Assembly: GCA_026724425.1 (NCBI GenBank)
Contig: JAIUCV010000002.1
Coordinates: 3,043,001-3,107,000, forward strand
Origin: Erythrophleum ivorense
Taxonomy: Eukaryota; Streptophyta; Magnoliopsida; Fabales; Fabaceae
Length of the DNA stretch: 64,000 nucleotides
Direction of reading: 5' to 3'
Below, piece by piece: positions 1 to 11,639 of the stretch. Within the stretch, counting starts at the first letter, position 1, and each line of letters opens with the position of its first letter. A program made the position numbers and the translations under genes. The notes under the pieces are model-generated. The model did not search any database and was not told where the DNA came from. It saw only the letters and a list, made by a program, of their open reading frames with translations.

Positions 1-1480
1 GTTTCTTTTTTTTTATATACAATATTTCTTTTTTTTACTTCGCCCTTTGCATTGAAAAAACAAAGAAAAAAAATGATATGATTCAACCTCAAACCCATTT
101 GAATGTAGCCGATAACAACGAGGCCAGCGAATTTATGTGTATTCGAATTATAGGAACTAGTAATCAATGATATGTTTATATTAGTGACGTTATATACATT
201 CAAGGATTGGAAATTAAAGATTTTGAAGAAGTTAATGAATTAATATATATAATAACTACAAATAATTGAAATTTTAAATTCAAAATTTTGTAATTAATTT
301 AAATGAAGAAATTAAAAAAATTGGATGAAATAAATACAGAAAATTTAAATTTAAAAATTAGATGATAAATAAAAACAAAAATAAAATTAATTCAATTCAA
401 TTCAATTTTTTCAGAAAATAATAAATCTAATAATTTATTTGAAATGAAAAAATTCAAAATGTTGAAGAAATAATCATAATAAATAAATTATATGTTTTAA
501 AATTAATTAAAATAATTTCAATTATAATTAAAACTAAAAAAATAAAAAATTTAATTTACACTTTTGCAGATAATTTTGAATTTAATAATAAATATATTAA
601 ATTTATTTTTATTTTTAAATAATTTAAAAAATAAAAACTAAATTAAATATAAATAAAAAAATTATATACGAGCATGACCCATTTAAGACAAAATAAAAAA
701 AATGAGATGCCGCGACCCATTAATAAAAAAATTTTAAAAAAAAATTTAAGCATATAAAAAAAAGATTTTAACAGCCAAGCATTTTGGTTATTTTTTTTTA
801 ATGCTATATTAACGTTGAAAAGTTGAAGAATTTGAGTATTTAACTCTAGAGTGAGTGTAGATTTGGTAGCCTTAGCCTAGAAGAAGAAAAAGATTATTAA
901 TACCCACTCACTCTTTCTTTTAAATAAAATTCTAATTTCAAAGTTAGTGGACTTTAGAAACCCCCCCCATTAATTCATCGTTTTTTAGGGGCTCATTTGA
1001 TACGTAAAAAGTTATATATGAAAATAAAAATAAAAATAAAAATTGTAGATAAAAAATACCTATAACATCCATATTTTTAATGATTGAATAATAATTAATT
1101 GATAATATCTCTATTGGTCCCAGTTTATGTATCACTATACTAACCACGTGGAGCATCCTATTTGTCGCCTTTAAGAAGAGGATTGGAATGTTACTTTTAA
1201 CTATTATCTCTTATCCTTTTTATAAAAAAATCTAAAGAGATTTTTTTATCCTAAAATATAAGAAACATGGTATATTTTTTATTTCATTAAATAATAAATT
1301 TTTTTTTTATCTTTCATTATTATTACATTTAATACACTTAATAATGCATAATATTTTTTCATGTAAAATGAAAATGGGAAAAATTAAAAAGAATTATCAA
1401 ATTTAAACTTAATCAATGAATTAAATTGATATTAATTATTTTTTTAATATTAATAAAATAATTTTTTATTTTTAATAAAA
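1..1480. other. AT-rich intergenic DNA
   Basis: No gene is supportable here. The sequence is very AT-rich with short A/T homopolymers and a short C run near 961. From about 985 to 1180 it resembles the small AT-rich MITE-like family described at 40,266 and 40,635 (a CATTTGATACGTAAAAAG-type left end), but a matching right end is not clear. Confidence 0.5.
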
Positions 1481-1482
1481 GA

Positions 1483-1653
1483 GACCAGAGGAAGTATATT
1501 GATAGGATGACAAATGCTTGTGCTGATCGGATGGCGCATTGGAGCTTGGATTTTGCTGAAGATCTTGTTTTTTGGGGAGAACCTGATTTTATCCTTCCAA
1601 GTATGAATACTGACATAGTTGGGGCCCTTATGCCTCCTGATAAGACTGTGTAG
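1483..1653 (+). pseudogene. LINE-type RNase H domain fragment
   Basis: A 57-codon plus-strand reading frame ending at TAG (1651-1653) contains NACADRMAHWSLDFAEDLVF. This resembles the C-terminal end of the RNase H-like domain (RVT_3 type) that follows reverse transcriptase in plant non-LTR elements and related domesticated proteins, where an N-x-C-A-D-x-(M/L)-A motif is typical. No start codon, upstream catalytic residues or reverse transcriptase are visible, so this is a short remnant. The antisense frames over the same bases are shadows. Family assignment is by motif memory only and could be wrong given the short length. Confidence 0.5.
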
Positions 1654-1829
1654 CTTGTATTTTTTCCTGGTTTCGGCCGCATTTCCTTTGCCAATAATAA
1701 TAATAATAATTGAGTAATAATTATAGGATAAAATTGTCATTTTATTAGACTTTTTTTTTCTTTTCCATTTCCCATGACAAACCAAACAAGTGGCAAAGTC
1801 GTTGGAAAGGAAAGTGTGAAAGACCATAA

Positions 1830-2990
1830 AGACATAAAGCTATGGTTCATAACAAGCGAAATTCATGCCATTGAAAATCATCCCTTAATTTGTTGCACTA
1901 TTCAGGGAGAGAAGAAGATCCATGTTGGTGCTTGAGGAAGATTCCTTCATGTGCACTTCGTACTTAAGTTTATTTATTACACAATTCACCAACCACTAAA
2001 AAAGAAAAATCAAAGATTCCTCTGTTTTGAATATATTATCGTACATATATATAGGTAATAAAATAAGTTGACCATATAAACTAAACGTTAGCCTGTTTAT
2101 ATATTTTTGCGGATTGAGAATCGTGCTATAAAATAATGAGAGTAGAAAACGACATATGGCCGTGTCTGCCTGTAGATAAAAAAATAGTTGAAGCGAACCT
2201 AGCGTATTGCTAGCATCGTTCATGTGACTATCGCGAAAAACAATGTGCAGACGGGTTAACGAGCAAAAATATTAAATAAAACAAAAACTTTCTTATTAAT
2301 TCAACTGCCTTTGTCGGTTGATTTCAAGTCGTATTTCTTAATATTAATGCAAAAATATTATAAAATCATATACAATATGCGATCTTTTGATGTGGCTCAT
2401 GTGTTTATTGATTTTTCCTTCCTGTAACCAGTGATTCTCAGACACGTATAACTTTGACGGTTTGTTAGCAATCAATATATGTATTCCTTATATATATATA
2501 ATCTCAAGAAATTTACCAAAGAAACGGCCATTGATTAATGACAATTAAATCATCCATATTTAACTTTTAGCGGAGATTTTTTTAAAATCATATCTAATTT
2601 TTTATAATTTTATTATCAAATTTTTAAATCAAAATACAATAATTATATGATTCTTTAATTAAAATATAACAATTATATAGTTTTATAAATAACTGTTTAA
2701 TTTTTTAATTAAATCATACATTTGTTATATTTTTATTAAAAAATTATAAATATTATATTTTAACTAAAAATCCAATAATAAGAATATAATGAAATATATT
2801 TAAATTTAGGCCTTTTTTTTAACCATCATTTACAAATTGTCTCTAAAATTAACATTTTTTTAAGTGTCAATCTTTTCTTTTAAGGAGAAGATTTAAGAAC
2901 TTGCTATACTAAGAAATTGATCATTAGAGCCTAGAAAGAAAGTTGTAAGGCGCAAATTAACTATACCTTCTCCTTGTTATTGGTTGTACA
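1830..2990. other. Intergenic, nothing recognised
   Basis: AT-rich, no ORF with a recognisable product on either strand, no inverted-repeat element with clear ends. Confidence 0.5.
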
Positions 2991-2996
2991 TGCGCG

Positions 2997-3027
<31 letters not shown>
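2989..3027. repeat. Alternating purine-pyrimidine tract (CG)n(TA)n
   Basis: A continuous alternating run: ACATG, then (CG)n, then CA(TA)n to 3027. Such tracts are prone to left-handed DNA and to replication slippage. A (CA)n run lies nearby at about 3218-3243. Confidence 0.9.
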
Positions 3028-3033
<6 letters not shown>

Positions 3034-3217
3034 GGCAAAATACATTGCATTTTAGGCTTTTTTTTCTCTTTTTTTTAATGCGGCTGCGATCCCCCAAAAA
3101 TGTTCAAGCTTGTACTTGGGAATGCATGTATGTAAAATGGAACAGAACTTGGATAAATATATAATTGTGCCTTTTTCCCATTCCTCCATTATATATAGTG
3201 AATGCCCACAATCAGAC

Positions 3218-3243
3218 ATATATACACACACACACACACACAC
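3218..3243. repeat. (CA)n microsatellite
   Basis: TATA followed by about eleven CA units. It creates a Cys-Val repeat ORF on the minus strand that is not a gene. Confidence 0.9.
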
Positions 3244-3244
3244 G

Positions 3245-4573
3245 AATAAAAATCATGTGGATGCATGAATAAGATTTAAGTAAACATGCATGCACCCCTT
3301 TGCCATATTGAAAAAAGGCACAATTATAATTTTACTCTCCAAAAAGAATATTAAAAAAGAGAAATAGAATTGTAAAATTAATGAAATCATAAGAAATAGT
3401 GTAAGAGAAAAAATTGAAAAAAAAAAGGAAAATACTTCTCATTTATTTGAGATCCCACAAGTTTAATATATGACTTCTATTTATAGTTTTTTTTTAAATA
3501 ATTTATATAATTATACAAAATACATCTTTTTGAAAGTTATAAAATTTATGTCATTAAATATAAAAAAATCTTAAAAATCATTATTTAAAAATTATGGACG
3601 TCATCGTTATTACTATAATATTTACAATTAAGAAATGCTTATTGAGGTACAGTAAGCATGCTAAATGCATTATGACAACTGAACATGACTCCAACGATAT
3701 TCGAGAAGTGATGCACATATGCCTCATAGTGCCTTCAATTAATATGGGTCCCCATGCTACCCAAAAGTGAGCAAGAAATCATAACAAGTCTCTCTCTATA
3801 TGCTGTATACAGAGGACAAATGTACAACTGTAGGATGCCCCTTGAGGGCTGGAATGATCAGTGATTTGCCTTTTGAAAAATTCAAAATGGCGTATATGCG
3901 CACTCTATGTTATGTCGACGACCGCCTAGCGACGTTCCGTCTCTCCTCTGATTTCTTCCTAGCGTTAGCTATGATAGAGGACATAAATCTAGAAAGAGAA
4001 TTGAGGGGGTACGTCGGAATGAAAGAGAAGGAATGAAAATGAATGTTGCATTTTTCGTTTGGATAATTAATAAGTAACGAAAATGAAAATTTTAATAAGT
4101 TTAGGCAAACTATGACTCCTGTGAAATAATGTTATTAATAATTCAAGTACCTACTTTTAAAATAGAAGCACGTTATTTAATTTCATTCTTTTCTCCTAAT
4201 TTGAGATAGAAACAAATGCTTTTACTAAAGAGCAGCTTTTAAAATAAAGCAAACTTTTCAATTAACCATGAACATCATGAATTCATTTTCAGTACTTATA
4301 TATTACGTGTTAAGCATTCAATACTATTATTACTTATATTTTATCACGTAATTTTATCGATTTTTTGGCAAAAATTATGTAATCCAATTTTAAGTTATGA
4401 TTTGATTAGATCTTAAATTTTAAACAAAAATTATTTATTCGTCAAATAATACTGACGCTTTTAATATTAATGAAGTATAATAAATATTTTTCAGCATTGC
4501 TATGTAAAAAAAGAAAAAAATCTCTATCGAAGAAACTTATAACAAATTGACAGTATATATTGGAGATTTGGTG

Positions 4574-4574
<1 letters not shown>
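3245..4574. other. Intergenic, nothing recognised
   Basis: One 78-codon ORF at 3800-4036 (+) has no recognisable family, no obvious promoter context and a composition no better than chance. The rest is AT-rich sequence without structure that I can name. Confidence 0.45.

Positions 4575-4656
<82 letters not shown>
4575..4656. repeat. Compound (CT)n-(TA)n microsatellite
   Basis: About 30 CT units run directly into about 11 TA units. The same two-part architecture recurs at 41,421-41,477. Confidence 0.95.
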
Positions 4657-4804
4657 TATCTAGAGAATGTCACTCCATCTTTAAAGCAATAAACTATCAG
4701 AAAAATTCCACTAGTATACAGATGAGTGATCCAGACTTGACATAGGTTGAAAACTATCGATTACTTGGTGCATATATGCATAAATTAGGCAACATTCATG
4801 AGGT

Positions 4805-5025
4805 GAAATTCAAGAGATAGCGAAAGGATAAGTTTGCTATAAGATATGTGTGGCTTCCACCATATAACGTATTGGTTGGTGCAAAGACTTGAAGAGACCA
4901 AGGATTATATTGTAAAATTTAGGAGACAGCGAACGATAAGTTTACTTGATTATATGTGTGGTTTCTACCATATAAACGTGTAGTTTGGTGTGAAAATTGA
5001 AAAAAAATAAAAGATTGTATAAAAA
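4805..5025. repeat. Diverged tandem duplication, ~109-bp unit, two copies
   Basis: Unit 1 (from about 4805) and unit 2 (from about 4914) share in order GATAGCGA/GACAGCGA, GATAAGTTT, ATATGTGTGG, TTTCTACCATATAA-type and AAGATTGTAT-type blocks at a constant offset of about 109 bp. No protein is encoded. Confidence 0.8.
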
Positions 5026-5041
5026 TCATAAAATCTGGTGA

Positions 5042-5225
5042 ATTTTTTTTTTTTTTTTACCCGCAAGGGGGACGCGGCCGGGGGGGGGGGGGGGGGGGAG
5101 GACGTAGGCATTCCATCATGTAACTATTTTTTTATTTGTTGATATATTGAAAGATTCAAACCTTAAACATTACCCATTTCTCCACTCCTACCTTATCACT
5201 TTTATCACTTAGGCTATTTTCAAGT
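5042..5225 (-). mobile_element. tRNA-derived SINE (candidate)
   Basis: Read on the minus strand, the segment starts with a pol III A box, TAGCCTAAGTG (fits TRGYNNANNNG), followed about 55 bp later by GTTTGAATC, one mismatch from the B-box consensus GWTCRANNC. It ends in a run of A (the T run at 5043-5058 on the plus strand). This head-to-tail order, internal pol III promoter then poly(A), is that of plant tRNA-derived SINEs. A run of 19 G (5080-5098, plus strand) lies inside the 3' part next to GCGGCCG, and could be a mutation hot spot or an assembly error. I could not identify a target-site duplication. Confidence 0.5.
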
Positions 5226-5446
5226 GGCATCATGTGGCCATTTTCAATGGGTGGTTCCTATTGATTAGACGGTAGAGAGATCAGAGAAAGGAAGGTGCAT
5301 TGAATTTGAATTCCCTATCAAATACCAAGCATGTGTCCATTCTATATTGCTGGGTCCTTTTTTATGTTTGATTTTATCCTCCTCACATTCTCTTTATCTT
5401 CTAATTAAATATGGTACACCTACTTGCTAAAGGAATAAAGAAGAGA

Positions 5447-5640
5447 CTTACTTGATATGCAAAAAAGTTATATATGAAAGTAAAATTTTAAAAATAATTT
5501 TAATATTTTTATTTTTAATAATTAAATAATAATAAATAAATATTATTAAATAATAATTATAAAAATAAAATAAAATATTACATAAAATTTTTTTCTCCTC
5601 ATTTTTTCGAATCATACCAAACTGAGGCCCTAGTCATTAC
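5447..5640. mobile_element. Small AT-rich MITE-like element
   Basis: Left end ACTTGATATGCAAAAAAG and right end ATCATACCAAACTGAGG face each other around an AT-rich core of about 190 bp. Ends of the type TTTGRTAYG...CRTACCAAA recur at 9,338, 40,266 and 40,635, suggesting one family. Target duplication not resolved. Confidence 0.45.
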
Positions 5641-8600
5641 TCTTTCCCTTCACCAATCATCTCAACAAGACATGGATTTATTGGGTCGACTTCTATTAAT
5701 TGATCTCAGAATCTTATGAACCAGAGAATTGAAAAGAAAACACACAATCTACGAGATTTGGATCGGTTTGAGATTTTTATGATTTTTTTACTTATTAATC
5801 GAGGATTTGAGATGAGTGGACCTACGTGGATCAATTACAAATAATCAAAACTAGAACCTTTGCCATAAGTCCACTAATTTCGTATCAATTGAAGTATCTT
5901 AAAGTGACGAAGTCAAGTGGGAATAACAAGTGATCAACGATGTCGGAAGTAAGTCAACAGAACATTAATATGCCGCTTACGTCGTATGCTTTGCAATTTT
6001 AAAGTTTTTTTTTTTAATCTTTTTGTAATGCAAACAAGCAGAGTTTGAATTAGTTTATACGCATCTTAATTAATTTACTTTCTCAATTGGATTAATTAAT
6101 CTACAAGACACTCCAATAAGGTTTTTTTCCATCTGTCCCCCTTTTTTTTCTGGTTGGCTTTATTCAATCTTCATTTCAATTTTGTAAAGCATACGAATAT
6201 ACAATGGCAGTGCCAATGGACCCGAAAATCAGAAGCTCATTAAAAGCACCTTAGAGTTCCTATTTTGAAACATGCATTGTCCTATATGGAATCAATTTAC
6301 AACTTTCCCCCGATCCATTTGATGACGGTTGGCAAAAGGCCTCGCGGCATACCAGAAATTCTGAAATCTCATTAAATTCCTGCTCAAAATTCATATTGAG
6401 TCTTTTTTTAAAATTATTATTGGTTAAAAAAAAAAACCAGAGCGAATGTGGTGAAAAAGTAAAAACTTCTATCCACAAATAAATGAATTATTACTACTAA
6501 ACACTATAAAAGATGTGCTTTTATGACATGATTGATTGAATTATACTATATTGAACGACTTTTTTAATTATTTTAAAATTTTTAAAATACATTCTAATTT
6601 GGTCGTGGATTGAAGTTATACCTCCAATCCTACCCTCAGTCTCTGAATTAAATGATATCAACCCGGCCCCCATGCCAATAATGCCTATAAATTATAAGGT
6701 TGTTAATTACCCTGTTCTTAGGCAGAATTTTGGGTAACCCAATCATTCAATGTCCCACTCCTACGACTTAAAATATTTTTTTAAAGATAATTACAGTTTA
6801 AAACTTTAAATTAAAAATATTTATATGAAAAATATTAAATTTTAAAATTATTTTAAAAAATTCTAAAATTAAAAATTTTAATTTGGAGTCTTAAAGCATA
6901 TTTTTTTCATGCAATTTAAATTTTTAGATCTAATATTTATCAAAATAATATTAAAATTTAAAGTATTTTTATATCAATATCTTTAATTTAAAATTAATCA
7001 ATTACAATTAAATTGTTTAATATCTAAGGCTATATAAAAAACGTATTTGGGAGTTTTCCGACGTCATGGCATTGACGTCACGAAATGACAATACTGTGAC
7101 GTTTTATTTCAAGACAAACTCTATTTATTGTATTAAAGTTTTTTTAAAAATAAATTTACATAAAGAATAGTAGATGAGACTGTATTCAAGTCTGAACCAC
7201 CACCTCGATCCACCCACTGTCTCACACTTCAATGCAGTGTAAATTTTTTTCCTTTCTTTCATGTCCTTTCTTCTTTGTAGTATATGTAGATCGTGCTACA
7301 GTGATATCATATTTGTCTTCCTTGGAAAAAGTGCTAATTTTTTTTCAAAAGAATAGATACTTCTCATTTCACGATTCGGAGGTAGACCTTCAATGTCCCA
7401 ATACATTTGAGTGAAAATTAAGTTTCGAGTGAAGGACTGGATGAACGTTGAATGTGGAGTACAGTTTAGGTATTAAGGCATATTTATATGGAAACTTTCT
7501 TGCTAATTATTGATTAATTAATATACATTAGAGAATTATTGAAAGGTTGATCCAAATCTATAATTAAGTCCATAATCAAATTTAATTAATTATATTATAT
7601 TAATTATTCGGTAATTAATTAATTAAACTAATTAAGTAATATTAATTTTTTTATTTTTTGAAAATTGGTCAATTAATTTGGAGGATTCTTTTGACGTGTT
7701 TCTGAGAATGAATGTTAGAGGGGTTCTGGAAAAACTGGACACAAAAGGGGAAGAACACATGAAGACATAACTGATTTAGTATAATTCTCTTCTTCTCTTT
7801 GATATTATGTGGTATATCTGGTGTGGAACAGAAATTAAAAATCTATTTGTGTCTTCAGTCATAATCGCCCGAAGCAAAAATCAAAGTAAAATTTAATTTT
7901 ACTACATTCAAATAAGTATTAAATTCTGATTTAAAATGTAATTTATTTCCCTTCAGTTATCATAAAAAAAAGAGATGAATAGAAATGTTCATCAGAAAAG
8001 TAATTGTTTAATAAATCCATAAGTACAAGAGGACTCGTGCAAGTAAGAACTTCTATATAGCACGAAGCAACAAACTTCACCAATCACCATAGGATAGCAA
8101 CCATCAATTTTTTTGCACGTTTAAAAGATAAAATAAGATGCCCATACATGAAAACTGATATAACTTGTGATGTCATTCGCAGCAACAGCGGTGTGGATCA
8201 TTGGCACTTGGCATGAATGGTAGGTTTGTCTAGAATTCATAGTGGTCATTGAAATCAATGTACATTGATCCGAATTATTTTTTTCCTAAATAAAAATATG
8301 CCCCTCCATCAATGTCACACCTAATCTTTAAAGATTCTTTCTTCAACTATCATCACTACCCATTTGCTATTATACATTGGAAACACCATTCCGTGAACCA
8401 TTGTGACAAGTGACGAAATGTTCTAAGATTCTCTGTCAGGCTTTTATCACATTCAAAAAAGTATTAATATTTGTTTCGGCCAAATTCGAAAATTTTAATA
8501 ATTTTTTATTCAATAAATTTTCGAATAAATTTTCAGTAGTCTAAGGTATTCTTTCCTTTTCACTTCACAACACAGCTAAATTTTTATTATGAAGTCGGTC

Positions 8601-9035
8601 ATCTCTATTTTTGTTTTTTATTTTTTGTATGACCTTGTCCTGCCTCAAATATTATTATTTAGAGTTTAGACCATTAACCTCTCTTTCTCTATCTCTCTCT
8701 ATCTGAATCATCAAGTTGGCGCTTTGTCACGTGATGGGAACCTGGGATTTTCGCATTTGTTTTATTAATTGGGCCATTTGTTGTGGCAGAAACATAGCCG
8801 TGGCCCAATATGAATGGATCTTGGGCCATTTTACCCAAACCTAAATTGTTTTATGGGCTTGGGAGTACAATAACGATCTCCCAGGATGGCCTAGCTTCCT
8901 GTTTGTTTTTGTGCCTAGTTCCTTTGTTCAATAACTTTGAGCCCCCCCAACCAAAAAAAGAAAAGCAACGAACTAGTCAACTCATGTTCAATTTTGCAAG
9001 TTGGATTGATTTGACAAAACCCTAGTTAACTGATT
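5641..9035. other. Intergenic, nothing coding recognised
   Basis: No ORF here matches a family I know, including 7232-7414 (+), 6260-6478 (-) and 8810-9025 (+). The only ordered signal is the cluster of TGACG-type sites at 7060-7103. Confidence 0.45.
7060..7103. promoter_or_regulatory. Cluster of three ACGT/TGACG bZIP-type sites
   Basis: CGACGTCA (about 7060), the palindrome TGACGTCA (7073-7080) and TGACGT (about 7098) lie within 45 bp, just after TATATAAAA at about 7031. This is the binding-site grammar of plant TGA/bZIP factors. No gene that it would control can be identified, so it may be fortuitous. Confidence 0.3.
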
Positions 9036-9838
9036 TGTTATTGAAATTGATCTTCATTGAGAAGGGATGTTTTCGTTTTAAGGTGAAAAAAAAAATTATA
9101 TATAGCTTTTTATGTTTCTATTATTATATTTTTAATTAAAACATCATAAATATATAATATGTATCACTTAATATGATTGAATTTTTTTATATTATAATTT
9201 TATTAAAAAATTTAATAACAAAAATTAAGAACTAGAGTCTTATAAAGAATGGCCATAGGTCATATTTGGTATATGTCAAAGCATATGGTTATTGGGTTAG
9301 TAGTGAGTATATATTTTAGAATGCTGAATTTTCTTGCTTGTTTGATATCTAAATAGAAATAGAAAAAGATTGGAAAAATTTTATACAATATTTATTATAT
9401 GTTTGTTATAATTATTAAACAGTATATATATTTTTTATTACTTTTTTAAAATAGGAGTATAAGAGTCATTTTTTTATTCCATTCATCTTTTTTTTTAACT
9501 TAATATTCTATAAACCAAATAATCCCATATTATCTCCGCTGAGTTGTAATCCAGTTTCTTGACCTCTGAAGATGTTGAATTAAGGTAAACGTAACTATCC
9601 ATGCATGTCAGAATCTCTGTAGGTTTCCTTGTTTCTTCTGAGAGATAATGCAATCTATAAGTTAAAAGTGAACAAGATAACGGAATTTGAAATCAAATAA
9701 TTATTATTATCCAGTAAAATTGTTAACGATTGGAAATACTAGAATGCATTTTGTCAATGGAAGAGAACCGAGTTTTTGTGGTTTCCTATAGAAGCCACGA
9801 ATTAAAGATTTTGCTTGCTATGTGAAGTCGTATGGTGA
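9036..9838. repeat. Dispersed repeat, copy A (partner at 26.4 kb)
   Basis: This stretch aligns in order with 26,399-26,848: shared blocks include ATGGCC-AGGTCAT, GCAT-TGGTTATT, GAGATAATG-AATCTA, CCAGTAAAA-TGTT, AATTGGAAATA-like, ATGGAAGAGAACC-AGTTTTTGTGGTTTC and TAGAAGCCAC. Same orientation in both copies. Copy A is longer because of an AT-rich insertion at about 9085-9240 and a MITE-like insertion at about 9338-9520 that copy B lacks. No protein is evident in either copy. Confidence 0.75.
9338..9520. mobile_element. MITE-like insertion inside dispersed repeat A
   Basis: Left end TTGTTTGATATCTAAATAG and right end AAACCAAATAATCCCAT are imperfect inverted repeats around an AT-rich core. The segment is absent from the paralogous copy at 26.4 kb, which runs straight from the CCTTGC block to the GTTGTAA block, so the partner acts as an empty site. 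Confidence 0.5.
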
Positions 9839-11630
9839 ATAATCAAATGATTTTTTTTTTAAAATTAGAACTTCTATATTAATATTTGGATTTTTAAAAC
9901 ATCTATATTAATAAAGCTCTTATAGTTGTCTTTAGCCTCAAATTCATAGATTAATATAGACAAAACAAATATATATATAAAAATTAATATGAGAAGAGAA
10001 TAAAAAGTCGTTTAACATTTTATTACTTCTTTTTATTCTTTAAAATATAAAAGTTAATTATAATTTAATTTTTAATTTAAAAATTGATTAAAAATATTAT
10101 CATACCCTTTAATATGGAGATGACAAGGGGTAGGAACCCGATCAAATATAAAAAATGTATATCCAGTATCAAAATTTATATTTCTAAAATTGGCACTTGA
10201 AATATCTAAAAAAACTTATAAAAATTAGGATATTAATTATCAAATAATAAAATTTAAGAGTATATAATATAATTAGTCTAACTTGCTAATTTTTTTGAAT
10301 AAAGACACTTGGTGTCATTGGCACATCGCGATGTAATATGTGGCATAATTTATTTTAAAATATTTATTATAACATTATAATTATTATTCAATAATATTTA
10401 TCTTTTATTTTTTAAAAAAATTAAATATTAGTCTTATTTCATCTATTTGTTTATTTTTATAACATACTTAACATCATTTTTTATTTAGAAGTATTAAAAA
10501 AATTCAAAAAAAATAATAATGAAAAAACTATTTGCCCTAAAGGTAATGAAACAACTAAATTTAGATTGATGATATTTGAATTTATGAGAATCAAGGCAGA
10601 TTGGTGTTGAAAGGAAGTACATTAGATTCGGAACCAATGATTTTAAATTCAATGATTTTGAATTTATTGCTATTGAATTCAAAACCTATGATTTCAAATT
10701 TAAGAAGGAGGCCTATGTAGGCTAGTATACAAAAGGTAATGATGTGACTGATTAATCAATTGATCAATCATATTGCCAAATAACAACAAAATTTTATTGT
10801 GTTATCTCAACACTTGTTCATTGGTGATTGGAATGTCTAGATTTCTAAAAATTTTGATTGGCCCAAAAAAAATATTGGCAGATAATGAAATATTAAATTT
10901 ATGAATTTGCTCTTAAGTGTCCTACCTATATAATGCTTGAGTTCCATAATGAAATTGACCAACTTGTGTTTGTTTTAACTGGGTGAAGAACAAATTGCTT
11001 TTAATTTTTCTTTTGCTACTGGTTTGGAGTATTGGTAAAAAAAGAAGTGTTTCAAAATTTACTAGTTAAAATCATATTTTTTAGCAATATCTCAAGTAAG
11101 TATGACATAATAACAAAAAAATTATTAGCATTTCAAATTGTTAAAGGTGAATATGATATTATTTGCAATGAAATATATGTGTAATATATTTTTGTATTTG
11201 GTATTTTGTTTTTATTATGACTAATAAATATAAATTTTGGAATATTTGTGTTGTCGTTATTGTTATTGTTGTTATTGTAGTACTAGTAGAAATAATAGTA
11301 ATAATAATAATAATAATGATAATAATTTTATGATCTTCAAAGTTTAGTTTGAAGGAAGAAATTGTTATCATTATTATGTAAGTTAATTTTATTGGCTGTT
11401 TAGTTTTAGAACATATTTGTTGTATGATAAATTTTATTTTTAGTTATTATTATTTATATACATTACATGCAAAAAGGAAATAAAAATAAAAAATAAATAT
11501 TATATTTTGAAGAAAGAAGCAAATGAAGAGAAAAAAAAATAAATAAAAGAGATATTTGTTGCCTGAAAAATATATATTATATTTAAAAAAATTTGGAAAA
11601 TAGAAGTTGAAAATATAAATAGAATTAATT
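9839..11630. other. AT-rich intergenic DNA
   Basis: No gene recognised. From 10,560 to 10,710 there are several overlapping GATTTTGAATT/AATTCAAAA-type inverted motifs. An (AAT)n stretch lies at about 11,290-11,325. From about 11,000 onward the plus strand becomes poor in C, leading into the tandem array. Confidence 0.5.
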
Positions 11631-11639
11631 TCTTCTAAA

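Noticed and set aside
3800..4036. 78-codon ORF with Cys and Arg
   Set aside because: No recognisable motif, no promoter or splice context; length expected by chance.
4560..4745. ORF with Leu-Ser and Tyr-Ile repeats
   Set aside because: Translation of the CT/TA microsatellite; the same applies to ORFs at 24,354-24,608, 41,352-41,534 and 62,368-62,559.
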